DNA from: an uncultured Sulfolobales archaeon
GTDB lineage: Archaea; Thermoproteota; Thermoprotei_A; Sulfolobales; NBVN01
Reading direction: 5' to 3'
Length of the DNA stretch: 34,681 nt
NCBI GenBank assembly: GCA_938045815.1
Contig: CALIBI010000043.1
Coordinates: forward strand, 1-34,681
The position numbers and the translations under genes are program-made. A model generated the notes under the pieces. The model was not told the DNA's origin. It saw only the letters and a list, made by a program, of their open reading frames with translations, and did not search any database. Positions 23,236-30,270 of the stretch are shown here, piece after piece; position 1 is the first letter of the stretch; each line of letters begins with the position of its first letter.

Positions 23236-23626
23236 GAAAGAACGATTCGGTGTATCAATACCTGCTGATCTCTCGAACAGAATTAAAGAGATAGCTAACA
23301 GGAAAGGCGTGACTAGGTCTAGAATAATCGAGGAGGTTTTAAGGAACTATATCACGGAATCAACTCACGAGGAAAGCCCGCATCACTGCTCAGGAATCAT
23401 AGTAGTCGTTGAAGGAAAACCAGGTCTAGGTTTAGAGACTCTCTACGAAGATTTCAGAGAAGTTATTGTTGGGTACGCACACCAACACCTAGAAGGTGTC
23501 TGTGTTAACGTCATCTTTGTTTCGGGAGCTTCTCAAGAGATAGAGAACCTAACAAGGAATCTAAGTTCGTGCGGCTGTTTCACGAAGTTTATGCCACTAC
23601 ATCTAGGTGATTTAAGGAGGAGCTGA
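23228..23626 (+). CDS. NikR-like ribbon-helix-helix metal-responsive regulator
   Basis: A 132-residue protein. Residues 1-45 form a ribbon-helix-helix DNA-binding domain (RFGVSIPADLSNRIKEIANR, VTRSRIIEEVLRNYI). Residues about 55-130 resemble the ACT-like metal domain of NikR. The high-affinity NikR pattern His-x-His-x5-Cys appears as His85-Gln-His87-x4-Cys92, with HHC at 52-54 upstream and Cys115/Cys117 downstream. NikR binds Ni2+ and represses nickel uptake genes. As the last gene of a metal ABC operon it probably regulates that operon. The TTG start is supported by GAGGAGGT. The effector metal (Ni, Zn or Co) is not established by sequence, since the spacing differs by one residue. Confidence 0.78.
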   Translation: MGRKERFGVSIPADLSNRIKEIANRKGVTRSRIIEEVLRNYITESTHEESPHHCSGIIVVVEGKPGLGLETLYEDFREVIVGYAHQHLEGVCVNVIFVSGASQEIENLTRNLSSCGCFTKFMPLHLGDLRRS

Positions 23627-23650
23627 GTTCGTGATTGGTTTATTTTGTGG

Positions 23651-24325
23651 TTACGCTCTAATAACCCACTTCTTCTTACTTCTCTCGTAGTAGGCTATCG
23701 CTGATTCACTCAGCTTCTTGAGTAGGGCTGCTTCCTGCTTATCCAGAACCTTAGCTATTTCCGAGTCTCTATCCGTGGTTAGAGACTCTACCTTACTAAC
23801 GAACTGAGACCAGAATTCCTCATCTATCGCTACTCGCTGGTCTTTAAGACTTAAGACTACCGCTCCTTCTCTCTCCAGTCTATCAAAGAAAGCATCTCTG
23901 TTCCTAATTTTCTTAGCTATGTCTGCCTCATATATTATTTTCTGTCTTTTGAGAATCTCTATAGCAGTAATCTTCTCTTTAGCTTTCTCGTGAGGAACCT
24001 CAATAGGAACTTGCTGGATAGTAATCTTGGAAGGTAGTTCATCGATCTTTGAGCCAAGATTTTCAAGAACTTCATGCATCTCAACCAACCTATCTCTAAG
24101 CTCCGTAAGTAGTGAGGAGTACGTGTTTATGGTGTCTGTCGCAGACCTAAGCAATCTCTGAATACTGCTAAGTGCTTCGTCCTGCACTACCTGCTTCTGA
24201 GAAACCCTACTTAGGTAGTCCTCAAGAACTTTCTTTATGACGGTATCTGTCGCAAGTCCTGGATAAATCTTTTTGAGAGAATTGATTAGTTCTTCAGGTA
24301 ACTCGAGAACTACCTGAACCAACAC
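23651..24325 (-). CDS. RHH-like and coiled-coil protein of unknown function
   Basis: A 224-residue protein I do not recognise by name. Residues 1-41 look like a ribbon-helix-helix or CopG-type element (VQVVLELPEELINSLKKI, then TDTVIKKVLEDYLSRV). Residues about 50-98 are a strongly heptad-patterned coiled coil. A proline-containing linker (about 103-112) leads to a helical, possibly winged-helix segment (AIEILKRQKIIYEADIAKKI and FDRLEREGAVVLSL). The end is basic. It could be a multimeric DNA-binding architectural or partition-related factor. It converges on the NikR-like gene and its start is GTG 24325 after GGGTGGT. No neighbour hints at a role. Confidence 0.65.
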   Translation of the reverse strand: MLVQVVLELPEELINSLKKIYPGLATDTVIKKVLEDYLSRVSQKQVVQDEALSSIQRLLRSATDTINTYSSLLTELRDRLVEMHEVLENLGSKIDELPSKITIQQVPIEVPHEKAKEKITAIEILKRQKIIYEADIAKKIRNRDAFFDRLEREGAVVLSLKDQRVAIDEEFWSQFVSKVESLTTDRDSEIAKVLDKQEAALLKKLSESAIAYYERSKKKWVIRA

Positions 24326-24392
24326 ACCACCCTACTACAATAACTTTAAGGAAGTTAATAACTGGAGCAATAACAACTAGAACTAATCATAA

Positions 24393-25070
24393 CTAAATTA
24401 ATTTCCCGGTTTTCTCTAGGGAGGAGATTATCTCATCCCCTCTAATCACTACCGTAGAGAACTTCTCAGCAAGCTTCTTAACCTCACTGTACGTGGCTGC
24501 GTCACCATCGTTTAGTACTTCAGTAATTATTAGTGAGGGTCTTAATCCACTTAACTCAGCTAGTGCTAAACTAAGTTCTGTGTGTCCCCTCCTTACGTTG
24601 AGGCTCCTGCCTAAGAGTATTGGGAGGTGTCCTGGTGTCACGAACTCGGAGTAAAACTTCCTCACAGCTAGCTGGATTTTCTTCTCTTCAGTAATTAGCT
24701 TGACTACGTCGTCCAGCTCCCTGATTGTTTTTGCTTTATCAGAGTCTCTAATTCCTGTCTTAACACCCACGTGATTTACCCATAAACTGAAATTTGGTGG
24801 GTCTCCGTAGCTTAGCCTCTTACGTGTTAACTCTCTATAACCAAGTAGGTGGAAGATTTCTTCTAAGTACCGAAGACCTAGGAGGGACCCTACCTCCATA
24901 CTAGTCACGTAGCAAGTCAGACCTCCAGCAAATTTTCTGGAGACAGTTAGTGAGTACGTGTTTACGGTACCAGCAAAGAACACCATGTCTGCTTCGCTCT
25001 CCCTACTTTCTGAGTCGTAAATGAAGACGGGTTTCCCAATCCTCAGGAGTTCTCTAGCTTTCTCTAACAT
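24393..25070 (-). CDS. ribB: 3,4-dihydroxy-2-butanone 4-phosphate synthase
   Basis: A 225-residue RibB-type protein for the riboflavin pathway: ribulose 5-phosphate to dihydroxybutanone phosphate plus formate. Visible: the acidic loop ESRESEADM near 21-29 (normally DENRENEGDM, keeping Arg, Glu, Glu and Asp), the CYVTS segment, GHTELSLALAELSGL with the His-Thr-Glu of the active site, and ITEVLNDGDAATYSEV near the end. It is monofunctional with no GTP cyclohydrolase II fusion, as is usual in archaea. Other rib genes are not in the window. The start is ATG 25070, and the MFS gene lies 40 bp upstream on the same strand. Confidence 0.88.
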   Translation of the reverse strand: MLEKARELLRIGKPVFIYDSESRESEADMVFFAGTVNTYSLTVSRKFAGGLTCYVTSMEVGSLLGLRYLEEIFHLLGYRELTRKRLSYGDPPNFSLWVNHVGVKTGIRDSDKAKTIRELDDVVKLITEEKKIQLAVRKFYSEFVTPGHLPILLGRSLNVRRGHTELSLALAELSGLRPSLIITEVLNDGDAATYSEVKKLAEKFSTVVIRGDEIISSLEKTGKLI

Positions 25071-25110
25071 TCACCATCACTAAAACATTGTGGTTGAGTA
25101 GTTTTAAGTG

Positions 25111-26265
25111 TTATGTGGTTCTCAGTAAGTAAATCATTACCGTGAGTGAACTTAGCTCAGTAATTAATACGTAGGGTATTAGGTAGGTCGGGTTTAGTGT
25201 ATATATTGCTCCAGCTAATACACCCCCCAACATCCAGGCAACACCGTAAATGAGTCCGTAGGTACCGTAAGCGAGAGCTCTCCTGTCAGGCTCTACAAGG
25301 TCCGGTATAGCGGCACGCATGTTTGTCTCGTATATCGACATAATAGCTCCCCAAACAGCAGCAACTAAATACAACGTAGTTCTAGTGTTAGTTAGGAGGA
25401 ATACTGGGATGGTGGAAGCTAGTATAGGTGTAATTACTAATGATTTCAGCCCCATCTTATCGTAGAGATAACCTATGGGGAACGCTACCAGAGCGTCAAC
25501 CCCCATCGCTAAAGCATACATTAAAGAAATCTCGGGGTCACTAACTAACCCACACTCCTTCATATGGTAAGACACTAAGGACCAGGCTAAGTAGCCTGTA
25601 GTCATGAGAGCTAATGAAGCTGAGAAGAGATTGAATTTTCTGCCTAAATTCCAACCTACTACAGTTTTTCTAGGACTAACGCTCTTTACCCTAGGATACG
25701 TCGCGTATGCCGTGAGCAGGAACGCAAGCGATATCGCGGCAGGTATTGCTAAGACAGCGAAAGCTAGTCTGTAATCCTCACTAGACATACTTAAAACAAA
25801 CATAACTAGTAGGGGTCCGGAGAACGCTCCTAATTGATCCATAACCTCGTGGAGTCCGAACCCCTTACCCCTACCCACTCCCTCAATAACTTCTGACAGT
25901 ATTACGTCCCTTACAGGTGTTCTTAAACCCTTCCCTAACCTCTCCACAAAAAATAGTGTTAGAGCTACTTCCCACCTACCAGCTAAAGCTAGAGCTGGGA
26001 CGGCCACCAAGTTGATTACATAACCAACCATAGTTAAGCTCCACAAAACCTTGCTACTCCTTAGCTTATCAGCTAAATACCCGCTGAGAAACCTCATCAA
26101 GTAACCTAGAAACTCCCCGATAGTCACAGCACCAGCTACTAACGCAGTTCCTTCAAGAATCTTCAAGTAAGCACCCGAAACACCTCTAGCACCCTCGTAA
26201 GTCATGTCAGCAAATAATGATACGAGACCTAAGAAAACAAACGTCAAGAGAAGCTTCTTGTTCAG
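25111..26265 (-). CDS. Major facilitator superfamily transporter with probable CTG start
   Basis: About 384 residues with roughly twelve hydrophobic helices and MFS features: a basic loop between helices 2 and 3 (GYLADKLRSSK), VERLGKGLRTPVRD in the helix 4-5 region and a second-half GYLYDKMGLKS loop. The substrate is unknown; the ERLGKGLRTPVRD motif resembles a group of archaeal/bacterial MFS proteins of unsettled specificity. The nominal TTG start (26247) has no ribosome-binding site. GAGGTGAT at 26272-26279 lies 6 nt before an in-frame CTG (26265), which would give a natural basic N-terminus reading NKKLLLTFVFLG after the start. An alternative is a one-base A-run error hiding an ATG at 26273. 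Confidence 0.82.
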   Translation of the reverse strand: MNKKLLLTFVFLGLVSLFADMTYEGARGVSGAYLKILEGTALVAGAVTIGEFLGYLMRFLSGYLADKLRSSKVLWSLTMVGYVINLVAVPALALAGRWEVALTLFFVERLGKGLRTPVRDVILSEVIEGVGRGKGFGLHEVMDQLGAFSGPLLVMFVLSMSSEDYRLAFAVLAIPAAISLAFLLTAYATYPRVKSVSPRKTVVGWNLGRKFNLFSASLALMTTGYLAWSLVSYHMKECGLVSDPEISLMYALAMGVDALVAFPIGYLYDKMGLKSLVITPILASTIPVFLLTNTRTTLYLVAAVWGAIMSIYETNMRAAIPDLVEPDRRALAYGTYGLIYGVAWMLGGVLAGAIYTLNPTYLIPYVLITELSSLTVMIYLLRTT

Positions 26266-26271
26266 GTTTTC

Positions 26272-26310
26272 ATCACCTCACACAGACTATAACATAATAT
26301 AAGCTTTAAA
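26272..26310. promoter_or_regulatory. Divergent promoter and ribosome-binding region, MFS / Cas4-like genes
   Basis: CTTTAAAT (26303-26310) contains palindromic TTTAAA and suits both strands. Predicted start points are near 26281 on minus, just before GAGGTGAT (26279-26272), and near 26331 on plus, at the GTG start of the Cas4-like gene, which would be leaderless. A second box, TTATATTA, lies at 26292-26299 on minus. Confidence 0.45.
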
Positions 26311-26329
26311 TCCTAACTAAGTTGGATCG

Positions 26330-26968
26330 GTGTTTAGGATGGAAGAGGGGCCTCAGCTAGACCTAATTAACTTACTCTACAGAGTTAGTAAGGAAGAAAG
26401 AGAGAAGCACCCCAGAAAGCCAGGTACCTACTGGGTTACTGACCTCGTAAGATGTGTGCTTAAGAGAGATTATGAACTTAAGTATCCTGAACTAATCGAG
26501 AAAGAAGTCTTCACACCAGTATTCATACTTGGGACGTTAGTTCATAAAGGTTTGCAAGAACTGCTTAGAAGCACTATGGGTGAGGTAGTATTAGCGGAAG
26601 TCGAGGGAAGTCGTGAGGTGATTTTACCTGACGGGAAGAAAGTAATGATTGAGGGGAGAGCTGACATAATCGTTAAAATAAATAATGAAATGATAGGGGT
26701 AGAAATAAAGACTGCCAGGAGTGATTACGACTTACCTAAGCCTCAACACGTAGATCAAGCAAGAATATATAATTGGCTCTTCAACCTCAAACACACTATA
26801 TTAGTGTACGTAACACCGGAAAGAATAACTCAATACCTCGTAAGTAACAAGATTAGCGAGGAAGAAGTTGTTGATAGGATAACGACCAAGAATATACCTA
26901 GGTACGAGTGGGAGTGTAGGCTCTGTAGCTACTCAGTAATGTGTCCTTACAAAATATCGAGTAAGTAG
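26330..26968 (+). CDS. Cas4-like RecB-family Fe-S nuclease (no CRISPR context)
   Basis: About 212 residues of the Cas4/RecB nuclease type. Visible: Cys42 in VRCVLKRDYE, His72 in GTLVHKGLQ (motif I), GRAD with Asp112, EIKT with Glu125 and Lys127 (PD-(D/E)xK core), Gln143 in DQARIYNWL, and the C-terminal Cys196-x2-Cys199-x5-Cys205 that with Cys42 ligates a 4Fe-4S cluster. Cas4 trims prespacers in CRISPR adaptation, but stand-alone archaeal Cas4-like nucleases occur and may act in DNA repair. No cas gene or repeat array is visible in 34.7 kb. Start GTG 26330 (leaderless) or ATG 26339. Confidence 0.85.
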   Translation: MFRMEEGPQLDLINLLYRVSKEEREKHPRKPGTYWVTDLVRCVLKRDYELKYPELIEKEVFTPVFILGTLVHKGLQELLRSTMGEVVLAEVEGSREVILPDGKKVMIEGRADIIVKINNEMIGVEIKTARSDYDLPKPQHVDQARIYNWLFNLKHTILVYVTPERITQYLVSNKISEEEVVDRITTKNIPRYEWECRLCSYSVMCPYKISSK

Positions 26969-26978
26969 TTAGCGTGAA

Positions 26979-28289
26979 TCAGTTATTCTCGCATAACAGA
27001 TACTCTAGCGGTACGTACACGTAGCCAGTCCCGTAGTTAATCTCGTAGAAAAACTCGTAAAGAGACCTTTCAAGAACCCACGCTTTAATAGACTTAATAA
27101 ATAATTCTTTATCGTCGAGTCCTTGGATATCGCGTAGACTCACACTCCCTAAATATTCCTCTAGTAGAGCGCCGAAGACTCTGTCCTGCCACAATAAAGC
27201 TTCTTTCCTCAAGTCATCTTCTTTGAGGAAATCCCGAAATACTTCCTCTAATTTCTTCTTACTGACCTCAGCGTAAGCAAACATTGTTATGTAGTGAAGA
27301 GACCTCAGTAAGCAGGCGAGATCTCTTGACGCGGTCTCTAAGAGCGATCTTCTTACCTCAGTTCTGCCAGGCTCTCCCTCAAAATCTATCAGTATGAAGT
27401 CCTTGCCATCATAGAGTGTCTGAGCTAGGTGTAGGTCGCCGTGAGTCCTGATAAGTCTTAAACCCCGCAATCCTTTGAGACTCCTCTCTAGCTTGCTCAG
27501 TGAGTCATCTATTAAGTGGGTTACGTTCATCTTCAATTTCTCAGCTAGCCTCATTACGGATTCCTTAGCTCTAATCTCCTGTTGTCTCAGGTCACTCAAC
27601 CACACGTTAATTACTTCATCTGTTGCTTCCTTAGGTGAACACCACTCCTCATCACATAAATTCATTGTTTTATGGAATGACGCGACTACGTAACCTAGTT
27701 TACGCGCCTTAGCTTCTATATCACCGTACTCTCCGCTCTCGAAGTATTTGAGAGCGCTGAGGTAGAAAGGCATGCCACCATCTCCTAGAGATTCTATGTA
27801 TTTAGTCATTACGGCAACTACTACATTACCTAAGGAAGCCTCTAAGACTAATTCAGGTGAGTAAGGAAATTTCTTTCTGGTTAGATATCTGAGGAACTTA
27901 GGCTCGCTCAACTCAGGAGAGAACGTCCTATAACCCTTCAAAACGTACCTGCTATTACCTACTTCCACTACAGAAATCACGTTAGTCCATGCTGTAGGTA
28001 ATGGCTTAACCATGAAACGACCTTCAGGAATCTCGCAATACCTCCTAACCTTAAGTAAGCTTTCACTACTCATTAAGTTCTCAATATATTCTGCAGTGTA
28101 TTCCGCCTCAACATACTCACCCTTTCTAACTACTACCGGGGCGAAAACTTGCTGTGACCCGATTCTAACGAGGAGTCCTCTTAAATTTGCTCCTAAATTG
28201 ATGGTGATAACCTCATTTGGTAGCGCTCCCTTAGAAGGGTACCACCTCCTACTCATGACCCACTCGATGAGTTCGTTACTACAGCACAC
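26979..28289 (-). CDS. Maltokinase/glucosamine kinase-like protein (APH fold)
   Basis: A 436-residue sugar kinase-like protein. The N-terminal cap carries the RRWYPSKG motif. The kinase C-lobe shows IRTHGDLHLAQTL (catalytic Asp region) and IDFEGEPGR (metal-binding Asp), then the TASRDLACLLRSLHY stretch, all characteristic of maltokinase-type (Mak/Pep2) proteins. Bacterial Mak makes maltose 1-phosphate for GlgE, and related enzymes phosphorylate glucosamine. No GlgE is visible here, so the acceptor is unknown. It diverges from the GH57 gene over about 100 bp, which supports an alpha-glucan role. The start is GTG 28289 with AGGTGGTG upstream. Confidence 0.83.
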   Translation of the reverse strand: MCCSNELIEWVMSRRWYPSKGALPNEVITINLGANLRGLLVRIGSQQVFAPVVVRKGEYVEAEYTAEYIENLMSSESLLKVRRYCEIPEGRFMVKPLPTAWTNVISVVEVGNSRYVLKGYRTFSPELSEPKFLRYLTRKKFPYSPELVLEASLGNVVVAVMTKYIESLGDGGMPFYLSALKYFESGEYGDIEAKARKLGYVVASFHKTMNLCDEEWCSPKEATDEVINVWLSDLRQQEIRAKESVMRLAEKLKMNVTHLIDDSLSKLERSLKGLRGLRLIRTHGDLHLAQTLYDGKDFILIDFEGEPGRTEVRRSLLETASRDLACLLRSLHYITMFAYAEVSKKKLEEVFRDFLKEDDLRKEALLWQDRVFGALLEEYLGSVSLRDIQGLDDKELFIKSIKAWVLERSLYEFFYEINYGTGYVYVPLEYLLCENN

Positions 28290-28320
28290 TATCTCAACAC
28301 CACCTAAATAAACTACTCAT

Positions 28321-28332
28321 GAAATATAATTC
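28321..28332. promoter_or_regulatory. Shared TATA-like element, maltokinase-like / GH57 genes
   Basis: GAAATATAATTC is near-palindromic and fits both strands. Predicted start points are near 28302 (minus, just before AGGTGGTG) and near 28352 (plus). It overlaps the earliest ATG (28319) of the GH57 frame, which argues against that start. Confidence 0.4.
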
Positions 28333-28390
28333 CGGTGTAAGTAGTTTGAGTGTGGTTGGTGGTGCGGGTGTCTCAGAACGTTCAAGTGTT

Positions 28391-30259
28391 ATGGAGAAGA
28401 AACCTATCTTCATATTCGTTATTCATTTTCACCAGCCTGTAGGTCAGTTAAGTAAGGTTCTTGAAAGACTTTTCGAGAATAGCTATAAGCCCCTAATGAA
28501 TACCCTCCTGAAGTATCGTGTTCCAGTAGCTCTTCATTTCTCAGGTCCTCTGCTCCTTTACGCTAAAGATCACTATCCTGACTTCCTAGAAATGATTAGG
28601 AGAGCTGGTGACTCGGGATTCCCTGAATTCGTAGGTGGTGCTTACTCTGAAGCTATACTTCCTCTAATACCTATCGAGGACAGAACTGAGCAGGTTAGGA
28701 AGTATAATGAACTTTTCCGGAGACTAGTTGGTGATTATCCTCTCAGAGGTTTCTGGCTTCCTGAGAGATTCTGGGACCAAACAATACCTTCAATAATCAG
28801 TAAGTTCGGGTATGAGTACGTTTTCGTTGATGACCAACTACTCTACATGAAGGGGCTGAAATGGGGTGACAGTAAGTACTTATGGTTAACGGAAGACTCG
28901 GGCAAGCCCGTCAAGATCTTCTTTATAGATACCGAGATAAGGTACAAGTTGCCCTGGTCCCCAGTACCTGAAGTTATTGAATACATATCTAAGATCTCTG
29001 ATCTAGAAGGATACCCATACGTTTTATGGGGTAGTGACGCGGAGAAATTCGGTGAGTGGAAGCCTTGGGATGTTACTGGTAAGTGGCTTGAAGAATTTCT
29101 TCAAGTCTCAGCAACTAGCAACAAATACTATGTTTTGAGACCCAGAGATTACTTGAGGCTAGGTGTGGTTAGAGGTCTCACGTACCTACCTCACGGGAGC
29201 TACGACAAAATGATGGAGTGGAGTGAAGGGCTAATATGGAATTTCCTGACTAAGTATAGTGAATCCAACAACATGCATAAGAAGCTCATACACGTCAGGG
29301 GTAAGGTGCTTGAAGCTGAGGCTTCCAGTAATTCTAGACTTGAGGACGCTTGGGACTATATCCACCTAGCTGAATGTAATGACGTGTATTGGCACGGCTT
29401 ATTTGGCGGGACATACATACATCACTTAAGAGCCGAGGTTTACAGAAACTTAATAAGAGCTGAGAATATAGCGGATAAGGTGCTAAGAAGTTACGGCGTT
29501 AAGAAGAAGGATTTCGATTTTGACGGATTAGATGAGGTTCTGATAGAGAGGGAGTTACTTAACGCTTACGTGAAACCTTCTGATGGGGGCACGCTCTTCG
29601 AGCTAGACTACAGAGAGTACGGGAAAGAAGGTAACTTAGTTAACGTTATGTCGAGATATCCTGAGAAGTACTTGAGTGACGTACCATACTATACTCACGA
29701 CACATATAGGAGGGCATCATTCAGAGACTTCATAGTTAAGAACTTAGCTAGTCTAAGAGAATGGGTGAGTAGAGGTGGGGGCTATACCTCAGAAAACTTA
29801 GTAATGATCTCTAACTACGTGATAACTAAGCTAGGAGAATCTAGCGTAGTCATAACATCTAGTATTGACAACCTCAAGATCGTTAAGGAGTACCAGATAA
29901 TTAATTCAACGTTGAAGACGACTTACTACTTAAGTGGTTCTTCAGGAAGTAATGAGTTACTACTTACTGAGATGGCTTTTTCTCCTTACTCACTAAACGA
30001 GTTGAGGCTTGAGGTAGGTGGGGAAGTTATTGAGACTGGTCGGTATGCAGAGACTGACGAGTTTATGGTGGTTTCTGAGAGCAACGTTCTTAAAGTAAGG
30101 TTGAGTGAGGTTGCTAGTTTGTGGAGTTGGAAGCAAGTAACGTTATCGAGAACTGAGAAGGGTGTTAAGGAGTCACAGCAAGGATTAATGATTGCTTTAG
30201 GGCTTAAAATAAAGGATCTTGCTAGAGAGTACTTCCAAATTACGCTACACGTAACTTAA
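28391..30259 (+). CDS. GH57 4-alpha-glucanotransferase/alpha-amylase
   Basis: About 622 residues from ATG 28391. GH57 motifs, numbered from the first ATG of the frame (28319): HFHQP (36-40), the FVGGAYSEA segment, the nucleophile Glu149 in FWLPERFW, the acid/base Asp240 in WGSDAEKFGEW, and AECNDVYWHGLFGG (351-364). The spacing of 91 between Glu and Asp and the NDxYWHGxFGG motif match Thermococcus litoralis 4-alpha-glucanotransferase (Glu123, Asp214). It should transfer or hydrolyse alpha-1,4-glucan segments. Homology places the start at residue 25 of the frame (ATG 28391); a leaderless GTG at 28352 is the alternative. No signal peptide is visible, so it is cytoplasmic. It diverges from the maltokinase-like gene. 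Confidence 0.92.
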   Translation: MEKKPIFIFVIHFHQPVGQLSKVLERLFENSYKPLMNTLLKYRVPVALHFSGPLLLYAKDHYPDFLEMIRRAGDSGFPEFVGGAYSEAILPLIPIEDRTEQVRKYNELFRRLVGDYPLRGFWLPERFWDQTIPSIISKFGYEYVFVDDQLLYMKGLKWGDSKYLWLTEDSGKPVKIFFIDTEIRYKLPWSPVPEVIEYISKISDLEGYPYVLWGSDAEKFGEWKPWDVTGKWLEEFLQVSATSNKYYVLRPRDYLRLGVVRGLTYLPHGSYDKMMEWSEGLIWNFLTKYSESNNMHKKLIHVRGKVLEAEASSNSRLEDAWDYIHLAECNDVYWHGLFGGTYIHHLRAEVYRNLIRAENIADKVLRSYGVKKKDFDFDGLDEVLIERELLNAYVKPSDGGTLFELDYREYGKEGNLVNVMSRYPEKYLSDVPYYTHDTYRRASFRDFIVKNLASLREWVSRGGGYTSENLVMISNYVITKLGESSVVITSSIDNLKIVKEYQIINSTLKTTYYLSGSSGSNELLLTEMAFSPYSLNELRLEVGGEVIETGRYAETDEFMVVSESNVLKVRLSEVASLWSWKQVTLSRTEKGVKESQQGLMIALGLKIKDLAREYFQITLHVT

Positions 30260-30270
30260 TAATGAGTTAG

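Noticed and set aside
26260-26277. GTGATGA and CTGA on the minus strand, looking like C and D boxes of a guide RNA
   Set aside because: Only 4 nt separate the two boxes, too few for a guide. The elements are better explained as a ribosome-binding site and start codon.
26330-26968. Evidence of a CRISPR locus around the Cas4-like gene
   Set aside because: No regularly spaced repeats and no cas1, cas2 or effector genes were seen on either side.
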